DNA from: an uncultured Caryophanales bacterium
GTDB taxonomy: Bacteria; Bacillota_I; Bacilli_A; RF39; UBA660
Direction of reading: 5' to 3'
DNA length: 41,386 nt
NCBI GenBank assembly: GCA_945228905.1
Contig: CALYOH010000003.1
Coordinates: 1 to 41,386, forward strand
Shown here: in pieces, positions 18,585 through 26,351 of the stretch
Layout: the number at the start of each line of letters is the position of its first letter
Position numbering within the stretch: the stretch's first letter is position 1
Notes under the pieces: generated by a model
What the model was told of the DNA's origin: nothing
What the model saw: only the letters and a program-made list of their open reading frames with translations
Database searches by the model: none
Program-made: the position numbers and the translations under genes

Positions 18585-21500
18585 ATGAAAAAGAATTTAC
18601 TATTAGTAATAATTTTATTTACATTGCTATTTACATGTAAAAATGTATATGCCTTCGATTCTAATAACTATAAATATAGAAATTTATGTGGAAGTTTTGA
18701 AGTAGCAGAATTTAAACAAGATGGAAGTATTAATACATTAAAATGTTTTAATAGCTATGTAGAAGCAAGAAACTATATGGATACAAATGGATCTAAAGAA
18801 TTAGCAGTTATGACTAAAGTAGGAGACATTGTAAAAGTAGTAGATGCTAACGCTGGATTATTAGACTTAACAGTAAATCCAACCACATTGACATATTTCT
18901 ATGAAAATAAAGAATTAACTGGTAGACAATATACATATATGGACACAGGCTCACTTTACGGAGGAGTTGACGGAGCACTATTAGATGCTGAATACTCACA
19001 TACTTATAATAAATGGGTTGCTAAAGTAAGAATAGCAAACTTTACAGGATGGATTCCAAGTGAAGCATATGAAGTAGTTCCATATAGATGGATACATTCA
19101 ACAAGTTCTTATACAGTAACAAATGATTCAATAAAACATAACTATATAAATAAAGTACAAGATTATTATTCAGGATCAAGAGGTAGTTATATTGGACCTA
19201 AGCCTGAAATGTTAGAGGTCGGTACTTATTATAGTTATGATGGTCATTATTTCTATAAAGATGTAGAAACAATGGTTAGAGATTATAGAAAAGGTAATTA
19301 TAATAACTCAGTAAATAAAGATAATCCTTATTATAACTATTACATGTATTTGTCTAATCATACTAAAACAACATATTCAAGTATTAATATTGATGAATAT
19401 ATAAGAAATAATATGGGTTATAAAAAAGATGTCTATGGTCATAAAAAGAGTGATGGAACATCACGCTTATATGGTCAAGGAACATTCTTCTATTATGCTC
19501 AAGAAAAATATGGAGTAAATGCCTTATTATCATTAAGTTTAAGTAGAAATGAAACAGCAAATGGTACAAGTAGTTTATCAATAAATAAAAACAATGGATT
19601 TGGTCTTAACGCAGTAGATTCTAATCCAACACAAGCAGCTAACTGGTATGCATCATTCTCATCAAGTGTTTTAGGATATGCAAATAAATGGATAACTTAT
19701 GGATTTGCATCAGCAGATGATTGGAGATACTTCGGTCCACAATTTGGAGACAAATGGGTTGGAATGAATGTTAAATATGCATCTGATACATATTGGTCAG
19801 AAAAAATGGCGTCTAATTACTACAATATGGATAAAGCATTCGGACTACAAGACTATAACTACTATCAGTTAGGAGTAGTAAAATATAGTACAAACGCTTA
19901 TAAGAGTCCAAGTAATCAAACAGTAGTATATAAATATCCAGAAGCAGAAGATGCAGTAGTTATTGTAGGAGAAGAAACTTATAATAATACAAAATACTAT
20001 AAAGTAATGAGTGATTATAATCTAGATGGTAATGGTAATAGATTATATTCAGGTGATTATAACTGGAATAGTTATGTATATGTAAAAGCAAATGATGTTA
20101 AAAAAATTAATAAAGGTAAAAATGGATATGTTGCTCCAAATGATGTATATGAATATGAAGATGCTAATTATAGATATGATTTATATGATCAAAATAGTAA
20201 ATTAAATTTAAGAGTAGCATTAACATTAAAAAATACAGACTACTATTATGATTCAACACTATCAAGAAGAACAGGTTCAACACTATTAAAAGATAGATAT
20301 GTAGTAGTATACACAGTAGCATATAAAAATAATCAACCAGTAGCTTACTTAGTAACAAGTGATTATTTTTATGATCAAAAACATTGGATAAGTGCAGATT
20401 CTATTAAATTTGTAGATATCCCATATGGTACAGTAACAGTAGATACAAATGATAATCAATATACATGGGTAAATTATAATACTGAAGATGCCTATTATTC
20501 TAAAATAAGTGGATTATATACATATGCTCATGTTCCAGTATTAGAACAAAAACAAGTTGGTAATGACTTATGGTATAAAGTACCAGTAAGCCTAACTACA
20601 AATGATAATGTTTATGGATATACACTATCTAAATATAGTAATTATATAAAAATAGAATTATCAAAACCAGTAGTAGAAAACATATTGCCGGTAATAAATG
20701 CTAAAGATATAGAAATCTTTGTAAATGAAGAAATAGATGTATTAAAAGATGTAACTGCAACAGATAATGAAGATGGAGATTTAACAAATAAAATAACAGT
20801 AACAGAAAATACAGTTAATAATAAAGTTAAAGGTACATATAAAGTTACATATAAAGTAGTAGACTCCGCTAGTGGTACAACTACTAAAACAATTACAGTA
20901 AAAGTATTAGAAAATAATGCTCCAGTAATTAATGCATCTAATAAAACTATCTACGTAGGAGAAGAATTTAAAGAATTAGATAATGTAACTGCAACAGATA
21001 CAGAAGATGGAGACCTTACTCATAAAATAATAGTATTAGAAAATACAGTTAATAATAATGAAAAAGGTACATATAAAGTAATCTATCAAGTAACAGATTC
21101 TAAGTCTTTAAAAACAACAAAAGAAATAAAAGTAGAAGTTAAAGAAAAAATAGATACTCCAGTAGAAGATGAAATAGATTTAGATGAATTATTAGAGCAC
21201 CAATTAGAAGGAGAATTCTATTTAGAAAATCTAGAATGGAATAAAAATACAAAGAAATTTATTATATCTGGATATCAAATTATAAATGATATAGATAACT
21301 CTAATGCAGTAAATAGTTTATTATTAGTAGATAAAAATACAGAAGAAGTATTTGTAATAGAAATATCTAAATGGACTGCTAATATACCATTTAATTTAGG
21401 AGATAAATATAAAGATTCATGGTTTAAAGGCGAAATAGATTTTAAAGATATACCAAATGGAGATTATGATCTATATATGATGTCTACTGTAGATGATCAT

Positions 21501-22097
21501 TTTACAATTAATATAGTAGATAACTACTTCAATCAAGATATTGATAGAAGAGGAGAAGATAATAATCATGGATATAACTTCAAAGTACAACAAAGATCTA
21601 AATTAAAAGAAATAACTCTAAGTATAAGAAATGAACTATATACAACATCAGTTGCTCCTACAACAAGAAATATGGTTAATGGTTATGAAGATATTAAATT
21701 CCAAAATAATAAATTATATATGTATGGATATTCTTATGACTATGAAGGTATTTATAGTGATGAATTATTAGTAAATAGAAAACTAATAATAGAAAATACA
21801 TCTACTTTTAAACAAACTATCTATGATTTAGGCTCTAAGAAAGGACCATTCACAATAGAAACACAAGATAATAAAGACAAATCATATGTATGGTATGAAA
21901 AAGAAATTGATATCTCTAAACTAGAAAAAGGTAATTATAGTATCTATATTTATACTAAAACTAGTAATGCAGAGAACTATGATGAATTAGTAGATATATT
22001 TAGAAGTGTAAATGATAAAACAACTATAAATAATAAAACATATACAGTAAAATTCAATAATAATAGAAATAAACGTATAGAAATTACTGTTAAATAA
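18585..22097 (+). CDS. Large secreted glucosaminidase-domain cell-wall hydrolase
   Basis: The 1170-residue protein starts 6 bases after AAGGAGGT. Residues 1-23 are a signal peptide ending VYA. SH3-like segments occupy parts of about 75-165. The glucosaminidase (GH73-like) domain spans about 265-430; Glu323 in SRNETANG sits where the family has its catalytic Glu, and FGLNAVDSNP and DWRYFGPQFGDKW fit the fold. Further SH3-like segments follow (about 435-695). Two tandem Ig-like DUF5011-type repeats (about 701-775 and 779-853) share ATDxEDGDLT. A beta-rich end of about 300 residues is not recognised. It probably cuts the glycan strand of peptidoglycan at N-acetylglucosamine during growth or cell separation. 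No membrane anchor is seen at the C-terminus. Confidence 0.88.
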   Translation: MKKNLLLVIILFTLLFTCKNVYAFDSNNYKYRNLCGSFEVAEFKQDGSINTLKCFNSYVEARNYMDTNGSKELAVMTKVGDIVKVVDANAGLLDLTVNPTTLTYFYENKELTGRQYTYMDTGSLYGGVDGALLDAEYSHTYNKWVAKVRIANFTGWIPSEAYEVVPYRWIHSTSSYTVTNDSIKHNYINKVQDYYSGSRGSYIGPKPEMLEVGTYYSYDGHYFYKDVETMVRDYRKGNYNNSVNKDNPYYNYYMYLSNHTKTTYSSINIDEYIRNNMGYKKDVYGHKKSDGTSRLYGQGTFFYYAQEKYGVNALLSLSLSRNETANGTSSLSINKNNGFGLNAVDSNPTQAANWYASFSSSVLGYANKWITYGFASADDWRYFGPQFGDKWVGMNVKYASDTYWSEKMASNYYNMDKAFGLQDYNYYQLGVVKYSTNAYKSPSNQTVVYKYPEAEDAVVIVGEETYNNTKYYKVMSDYNLDGNGNRLYSGDYNWNSYVYVKANDVKKINKGKNGYVAPNDVYEYEDANYRYDLYDQNSKLNLRVALTLKNTDYYYDSTLSRRTGSTLLKDRYVVVYTVAYKNNQPVAYLVTSDYFYDQKHWISADSIKFVDIPYGTVTVDTNDNQYTWVNYNTEDAYYSKISGLYTYAHVPVLEQKQVGNDLWYKVPVSLTTNDNVYGYTLSKYSNYIKIELSKPVVENILPVINAKDIEIFVNEEIDVLKDVTATDNEDGDLTNKITVTENTVNNKVKGTYKVTYKVVDSASGTTTKTITVKVLENNAPVINASNKTIYVGEEFKELDNVTATDTEDGDLTHKIIVLENTVNNNEKGTYKVIYQVTDSKSLKTTKEIKVEVKEKIDTPVEDEIDLDELLEHQLEGEFYLENLEWNKNTKKFIISGYQIINDIDNSNAVNSLLLVDKNTEEVFVIEISKWTANIPFNLGDKYKDSWFKGEIDFKDIPNGDYDLYMMSTVDDHFTINIVDNYFNQDIDRRGEDNNHGYNFKVQQRSKLKEITLSIRNELYTTSVAPTTRNMVNGYEDIKFQNNKLYMYGYSYDYEGIYSDELLVNRKLIIENTSTFKQTIYDLGSKKGPFTIETQDNKDKSYVWYEKEIDISKLEKGNYSIYIYTKTSNAENYDELVDIFRSVNDKTTINNKTYTVKFNNNRNKRIEITVK
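20685..21143 (+). repeat. Tandem repeat encoding two Ig-like DUF5011-type modules
   Basis: Two in-frame units, 20685-20909 and 20919-21143, each encode a module with PVINA, an EE near residue 15, VTATDxEDGDLT, ENTVNN and KGTYKV. The DNA is also clearly similar (GTAACTGCAACAGATA in both), so the copies come from a fairly recent internal duplication. Confidence 0.85.
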
Positions 22098-22125
22098 AGA
22101 TAAAACATTAAGTTTTATCTTTTTT
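22096..22125 (+). terminator. Terminator of the glucosaminidase gene
   Basis: AGATAAAAC (22098-22106) pairs with GTTTTATCT (22112-22120), followed by T residues to 22125. It begins at the stop codon. Confidence 0.9.
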
Positions 22126-22126
22126 A

Positions 22127-22135
22127 TGTTATAAT
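22127..22135 (+). promoter_or_regulatory. Extended -10 promoter for the small broken ORF and the aminopeptidase
   Basis: TGTTATAAT follows the terminator T run by one base, the same arrangement as before gatC (TTTTTTATGTTATAAT in both places). Confidence 0.65.
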
Positions 22136-22152
22136 TCAAATAGGAGTATACT

Positions 22153-22323
22153 ATGAAATATTTAATTAAATATACTACTCCAGAAGAAAGATAAATAATT
22201 GTAAAAAAAGCATTAGATATTTTATTAGCAGATGCCAAAGTACCATCAAAAGAAGTATTAGAATTAGTTTATGAATATATAGATGGTAAAAAAATTAGAA
22301 GAAATCCAAAAAGAGGTTATTGA
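22153..22323 (+). pseudogene. Small gene interrupted by an in-frame TAA
   Basis: A well-placed start (TAGGAG 7 bases upstream) opens a 57-codon frame that would be continuous to TGA at 22321-22323 except for TAA at codon 14 (22192-22194). The pieces read MKYLIKYTTPEER and IIVKKALDILLADAKVPSKE followed by VLELVYEYIDGKKIRRNPKRGY. The join is smooth, so one base change (for example CAA or AAA to TAA) explains it. The pattern, ALD, then P(S)KEVLEL, then YIDGK, vaguely recalls small VbhA-like antitoxins, but I would not assign this. Alternatives are a sequencing error or a 13-codon leader peptide. Confidence 0.55.
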
Positions 22324-22349
22324 AATGTACAAGAAGGGAGAAGAGTAAT

Positions 22350-23582
22350 ATGAAAGAATTGATGGAAAAATATGCAAAAGTATTATTAGAAACATGCTTA
22401 AAAGTAGAAGAAAATCAACCTTTATTTATAAGCTTTAATGTAGAAAGAATAGACTTTGCTAGAATAGTTGCAGAAAAAGCATTTGAGTTAGGAGTAAAAG
22501 ATATATTCTTTGATATGGTAGATCCATATTTAAAACATGAAGCATTATTAAACTTAGATGTATCAGAAATGAAAGATTTAACATTCTGGAATAAAGAAAT
22601 GTGGAATATATATGCAAAGAAAAATGCTGCATTTCTTATGTTAGCATCAGAAAACCCAGGATTAATGAAAGATGTTGATCCAAATAAGTTAAAAGAAATG
22701 ACTAAATACTCATATGAAACAAGAAAAGATTTTGATGATATGAGAGATAAATCGATGCTTGCATGGTGTATTGCGGCAGTACCAACTAAGTCATGGGGAC
22801 AAGAACTATTCCCAGATAGTAATTATCCAACAGAAGACTTATGGAATAAAATATTTGAAATATGTAGAATTAAAGAAGATGATCCAGTAAGTATTTGGAA
22901 TGAAAAAATAGAAAAATTAAAAGTAAGAGGTAAAAAATTAACTGACTATCAATTTGATAGAATAGTATATAAAGGAAGTAATGGAACAGACTTTACTATA
23001 AAATTACCAAAAGAACACATATGGAAGAGTGGATCAGAAATATTATCTAATGGAAAAGAAATATTAGTAAACTTCCCAACAGAAGAAGTATTTACATCTC
23101 CAGATTGTCTAAGTGCAGAAGGAAGAGTTTATTCATCCAAACCATTATCTTATAATGATGTAATTATTAATAATTTTAATATTGGTTTTAAAGAAGGAAA
23201 AGTAGTAGAATTCCATGCTCAAGAAGGAGAAGAAGTACTAAAAAATATGATTAATATATGTGAAAACTCTAATATGATTGGAGAAGTAGCATTAGTACCA
23301 TATGATTCACCTATATCTAATAGTAATATGGTATTCTTAGAAACTTTATTCGATGAGAATGCCGCATGCCATATAGCTTTAGGAGACTCATTCCCAGAAT
23401 GTGTTAATAATGGTCCAACTATGGATAAAAAAGTATTATTTGATGAATATCATCTAAATAAATGTGATTCTCATGTAGATTTCATGGTAGGAACAAAAGA
23501 CCTAAATATAACAGGAATTACTAAAGAAGGTAAAGAAGTACCAATATTTATAGATGGTAATTTCTCAGAAGAATTTATTTAA
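22350..23582 (+). CDS. M29-family metallo-aminopeptidase (AmpS/PepS/AmpT type)
   Basis: This cytoplasmic enzyme removes N-terminal residues from peptides using a two-metal site. The ATG at 22350 follows AAGGGAG; an earlier in-frame TTG at 22320 has no ribosome site and overlaps the preceding frame. At 410 residues it has the family length. The metal ligands expected from characterised M29 enzymes can be placed as Glu246 (TEEVFTSPD), Glu312 (GEVALVP), His341 (CHIALGDS), His375 and Asp377 (SHVDFM), with almost the same spacing as in the Thermus enzyme. It is an intact housekeeping gene between two broken ones. Confidence 0.95.
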   Translation: MKELMEKYAKVLLETCLKVEENQPLFISFNVERIDFARIVAEKAFELGVKDIFFDMVDPYLKHEALLNLDVSEMKDLTFWNKEMWNIYAKKNAAFLMLASENPGLMKDVDPNKLKEMTKYSYETRKDFDDMRDKSMLAWCIAAVPTKSWGQELFPDSNYPTEDLWNKIFEICRIKEDDPVSIWNEKIEKLKVRGKKLTDYQFDRIVYKGSNGTDFTIKLPKEHIWKSGSEILSNGKEILVNFPTEEVFTSPDCLSAEGRVYSSKPLSYNDVIINNFNIGFKEGKVVEFHAQEGEEVLKNMINICENSNMIGEVALVPYDSPISNSNMVFLETLFDENAACHIALGDSFPECVNNGPTMDKKVLFDEYHLNKCDSHVDFMVGTKDLNITGITKEGKEVPIFIDGNFSEEFI

Positions 23583-23586
23583 TTTA

Positions 23587-23616
23587 AAACAAAACTATAC
23601 AGTTTTGTTTTTTTTT
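23587..23616 (+). terminator. Terminator of the aminopeptidase gene
   Basis: AAACAAAACT (23587-23596) pairs perfectly with AGTTTTGTTT (23601-23610) around a 4-base loop, followed by T residues. Confidence 0.92.
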
Positions 23617-23626
23617 AATTGAGTTA

Positions 23627-23635
23627 TGTTATAGT
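23627..23635 (+). promoter_or_regulatory. Possible extended -10 promoter of the pilin-like pseudogene
   Basis: TGTTATAGT resembles the other extended -10 elements here, but it ends only 10 bases before the ATG, leaving almost no leader. Confidence 0.4.
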
Positions 23636-23645
23636 AGGTAATCAT

Positions 23646-24164
23646 ATGAATAATAGAAAAGGATTTACATTAGTAGAATTATTAGTGGTAATGGTAATTA
23701 TGGGTATAATTATTGGATTATCTTTCCCAGCAATTAGAAAACTACAAGAAAAGAAAATGGCTGTGCTTGTATTTCATTTTCTGAATTAAAAGATAAAAAA
23801 CTTGCTAAAGATATCACAGTAAAAGATGTATCATGCGCAACTGATAATATTACTAAGAAAGAAAATATTGAATTCTGTTTATCAGCAGAAAAAATAAGAA
23901 TAATAATTTATGTTCCATAAGAAGGGTGGATAAACAAGTGATTCTACATCAAATGATCACTTATGTAGCCCAAAGTTATTAGATAAGAATTCTAATAGAT
24001 TAAAATATTATGAAAAAATTACAAAGGATATGACTCCACCTGCAATAACACCATATCAAAATAAAGAAATATCATATTCAATATACTTTGATGATGGAAA
24101 ATGCTCTCACTTTAAGAAAGATGAATCTGGTTGTGATGGTACAGTTAATGGAGTATCATGTTAA
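23646..24164 (+). pseudogene. Type IV pilin/pseudopilin-like protein, broken
   Basis: The start encodes the classic prepilin motif RKGFTLVELLVVM with a hydrophobic helix and AIRKLQEKK, then stops after 47 codons (23789). Pilin-like sequence goes on in the +2 frame from about 23753 (ENGCACISFSELKDKKLAKD) to a stop at 23918-23920. It then returns to the first frame (KKGG, stop at 23931-23933, TSDSTSNDHLCSPKL and on to VNGVSC, TAA at 24162-24164). So there are two frame changes plus one nonsense codon, and the span between helix and Cys-containing domain looks shorter than in related pilins, suggesting an internal deletion. Prepilin-like proteins form pili or competence filaments; this copy cannot make a full protein. 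Confidence 0.8.
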
Positions 24165-24196
24165 AGCAATTGTGAACAAAGATGTTAATAAGAAAG

Positions 24197-24224
24197 AAAA
24201 AAGAACCAAATGGTTCTTTTTTTT
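24197..24224. terminator. Bidirectional terminator between convergent genes
   Basis: AGAACCA (24202-24208) pairs with TGGTTCT (24211-24217), with an A run before and a T run after, so it can stop transcription from both sides. On the minus strand it touches the stop codon of the PASTA gene. Confidence 0.88.
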
Positions 24225-26223
24225 AACTAGCAAGTATATAACTTACTGTACTACATGAATTAGTTTCTCCAATAAATGTTTGAATAACATCCATAGGATC
24301 ATATCCATCTTTTTTAACACAACTTACATTTACTGTAAGTCCAGGACATCTACTTTTTAAATAGCTAATTAATGAACTCTTAGCTTCTTCACAATTATTC
24401 TTTCCATCAATTGCATTAGATACATAAGATCTTAATATTGTACAAGGAGTACATACAGGTTCTGGAGCTGGATTAGTTGGTGGGTTAGGACTTGGAGTAG
24501 GATTAGTATTATTGTTTCCACCTCCATTATTATTACTTCCACTGTTATTATTAGAACTCTTACCACTACTTAAAGTAACAGATATAGTAGTACCAGTAGA
24601 AACCTCACTACCAGAAGAAATAGATTGACTAATTACAGTGTTTTTAGAAGAATTACTAGATTGATATCTAAAACTATAATTTAATCCAACTTTCTTAAGT
24701 TTATTGATAGCTTCATTCTTAGACAATCCTTTTAAGTTAGGTACACTAACTTTTTCTCCATCGCTTATAGTAACAATTATAGTATCACCATTCTTTATAG
24801 TATCACCAGTCTTATAAGAATAACTAATTACTTCTCCAACTTTAACTTTACTATTAAATTCGCGTTTCTCTTCATATTTAATTTCAAATTTATCTGCCCA
24901 ATTCTTAAAATCATCATAACTATTAAATTTAGGCATTGTAAGTTTTCCTCTTGATAAAGTAACTTTAATAGTAGATCTTTGTTCAATAACATCACCAGTA
25001 TTTTTATCTATACTAATAATTTCTCCTTCTTTAACACTATCATCATACTTATCAATAAATTCTAACTTAACTCTATTTTTAACAGCCCATTCAGTTAATT
25101 CAGTAATAGACATTTTAGAAGTATCAGGTACCTTTATTTCAGGTCCCTTACTTAAAGTAACATTAATTCTATCTCCATCAACATGAACAGTTTCTCCTGC
25201 TTCAATACTTTGTTTAATAGCATGATTTCTTTTAATCTTATTAGAGAAATCATCATCAAACTCATAATTTAAATGATTTTGTTTCATATAGAATTCTATT
25301 CTAAACTTACTCATATTAGTAAAATCAATTAATTTAACTTCTTCAAATCCCAACTCTTCTCCATAAGAGAAAGTTATTTTTAATTCATCATCTCTTCTTA
25401 AATTACCACTCTTAGATTGCTCTATAACAGTATCTTTTACTTTATCAGAAGAAACAAATTCTACTATTACATTACTTAAATAATTTTCTTCTACAAAATT
25501 AATAACTCTATCAGCATCCCAAGTTAACATACTTGGAACAACTATTTCTTTATAAGGGTTAGGTCCTTCACTAATAGATATTTTTAAATCACTGATATCT
25601 TTTAATTTAGTTCCATATGGAATATCTTGACTTATAACTTTATATTCCTCAATCATATCACTATATTCATAATCTTGATTTAAAGTAATATTATTTTTAC
25701 TAGCCCATTTAACAACATAAGTTAAATCTTTACCAGTAAAATCTTCAACTCCAAGAATTGGTTTAACTGTATTATTATTACTCATAAATATATTTATTAC
25801 TAAATAAACTAATAATAGTAAACCACTAATTAATATAGTAACCTTACTCTTTCTATGATAAGTAATACCTATTACAGAATATATAATTACAAATAGAGTA
25901 AATATTAAACTGCTTATAATAGAAATAATAGATGCATTCTTATCAATAATACTAAATACAAAGAATACTAATGATACTAATAATACAATACATAGTATTA
26001 AATTAGTAAATATATGTCTTTTCTTCTTAATAGTCTTAGTCTTTTTAATACCTAAATCTTCTTCAATAAGATCATCTAAATCATCTTTTTCAATTATAGA
26101 TAAAGAAGTAGTATTATTATCATCTGTTATTTTATTTTTTTCTTCTACTATTTCAGTATTCTTCTTAACAGTTGTATTTTTATTCTTAGTAGAAGTATTA
26201 TTAGACTTCTTTTTATTAGCCAT
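24223..26223 (-). CDS. Membrane protein with six PASTA-like repeats and a Cys-rich end, no kinase domain
   Basis: The start is the ATG at 26223, 6 bases after GGAGGG; the ATG two codons upstream directly abuts that site. The 666-residue protein has a charged, Asn/Lys/Thr-rich cytoplasmic N-terminus (about 1-68), three membrane segments (about 71-94, 98-120, 128-147) and six PASTA-like units from about 155 to 556. Their typical features recur: a VP(x) start (VPSML, VPDTS, VPNLKGLS), V.SQ or I.S, then G..I or G..V and ITxSxG. A Ser/Asn/Gly/Pro linker leads to a domain at about 590-666 with six Cys. PASTA repeats bind peptidoglycan or muropeptides, usually on PknB-type kinases or PBPs; here neither enzyme is attached. 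It may be a wall-binding sensor or scaffold. Confidence 0.88.
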   Translation of the reverse strand: MANKKKSNNTSTKNKNTTVKKNTEIVEEKNKITDDNNTTSLSIIEKDDLDDLIEEDLGIKKTKTIKKKRHIFTNLILCIVLLVSLVFFVFSIIDKNASIISIISSLIFTLFVIIYSVIGITYHRKSKVTILISGLLLLVYLVINIFMSNNNTVKPILGVEDFTGKDLTYVVKWASKNNITLNQDYEYSDMIEEYKVISQDIPYGTKLKDISDLKISISEGPNPYKEIVVPSMLTWDADRVINFVEENYLSNVIVEFVSSDKVKDTVIEQSKSGNLRRDDELKITFSYGEELGFEEVKLIDFTNMSKFRIEFYMKQNHLNYEFDDDFSNKIKRNHAIKQSIEAGETVHVDGDRINVTLSKGPEIKVPDTSKMSITELTEWAVKNRVKLEFIDKYDDSVKEGEIISIDKNTGDVIEQRSTIKVTLSRGKLTMPKFNSYDDFKNWADKFEIKYEEKREFNSKVKVGEVISYSYKTGDTIKNGDTIIVTISDGEKVSVPNLKGLSKNEAINKLKKVGLNYSFRYQSSNSSKNTVISQSISSGSEVSTGTTISVTLSSGKSSNNNSGSNNNGGGNNNTNPTPSPNPPTNPAPEPVCTPCTILRSYVSNAIDGKNNCEEAKSSLISYLKSRCPGLTVNVSCVKKDGYDPMDVIQTFIGETNSCSTVSYILAS

Positions 26224-26351
26224 AGACATCCCTCCATACTATAATAATTTTACTAAATTTAAGATTAAAAGTCTATTGTAGTAAAATATTATTTACACAT
26301 ATTGATGAAAAGTAGACAGTAAATGTGTTATAATTTTTATAGGTGAAGAAT
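26224..26351. other. Divergent intergenic region of 128 bases
   Basis: The region separates the minus-strand PASTA gene from the glycan locus. The plus-strand promoter is listed separately. On the minus strand TATAGT (plus 26236-26241) lies just before GGAGGG, but no good -35 is visible, so I do not call that promoter. Confidence 0.5.
26326..26334 (+). promoter_or_regulatory. Extended -10 promoter at the start of the glycan locus
   Basis: TGTTATAAT is followed by the Shine-Dalgarno AGGTGAAG at 26341 and the ATG at 26352. No clear -35 is present. Confidence 0.65.

Noticed and set aside
22141..22200. A peptide attenuator (13-codon leader) controlling the aminopeptidase.
   Set aside because: The same frame continues with well-behaved protein sequence for 43 codons after the stop, and no alternative hairpins were seen, so a nonsense mutation fits better.
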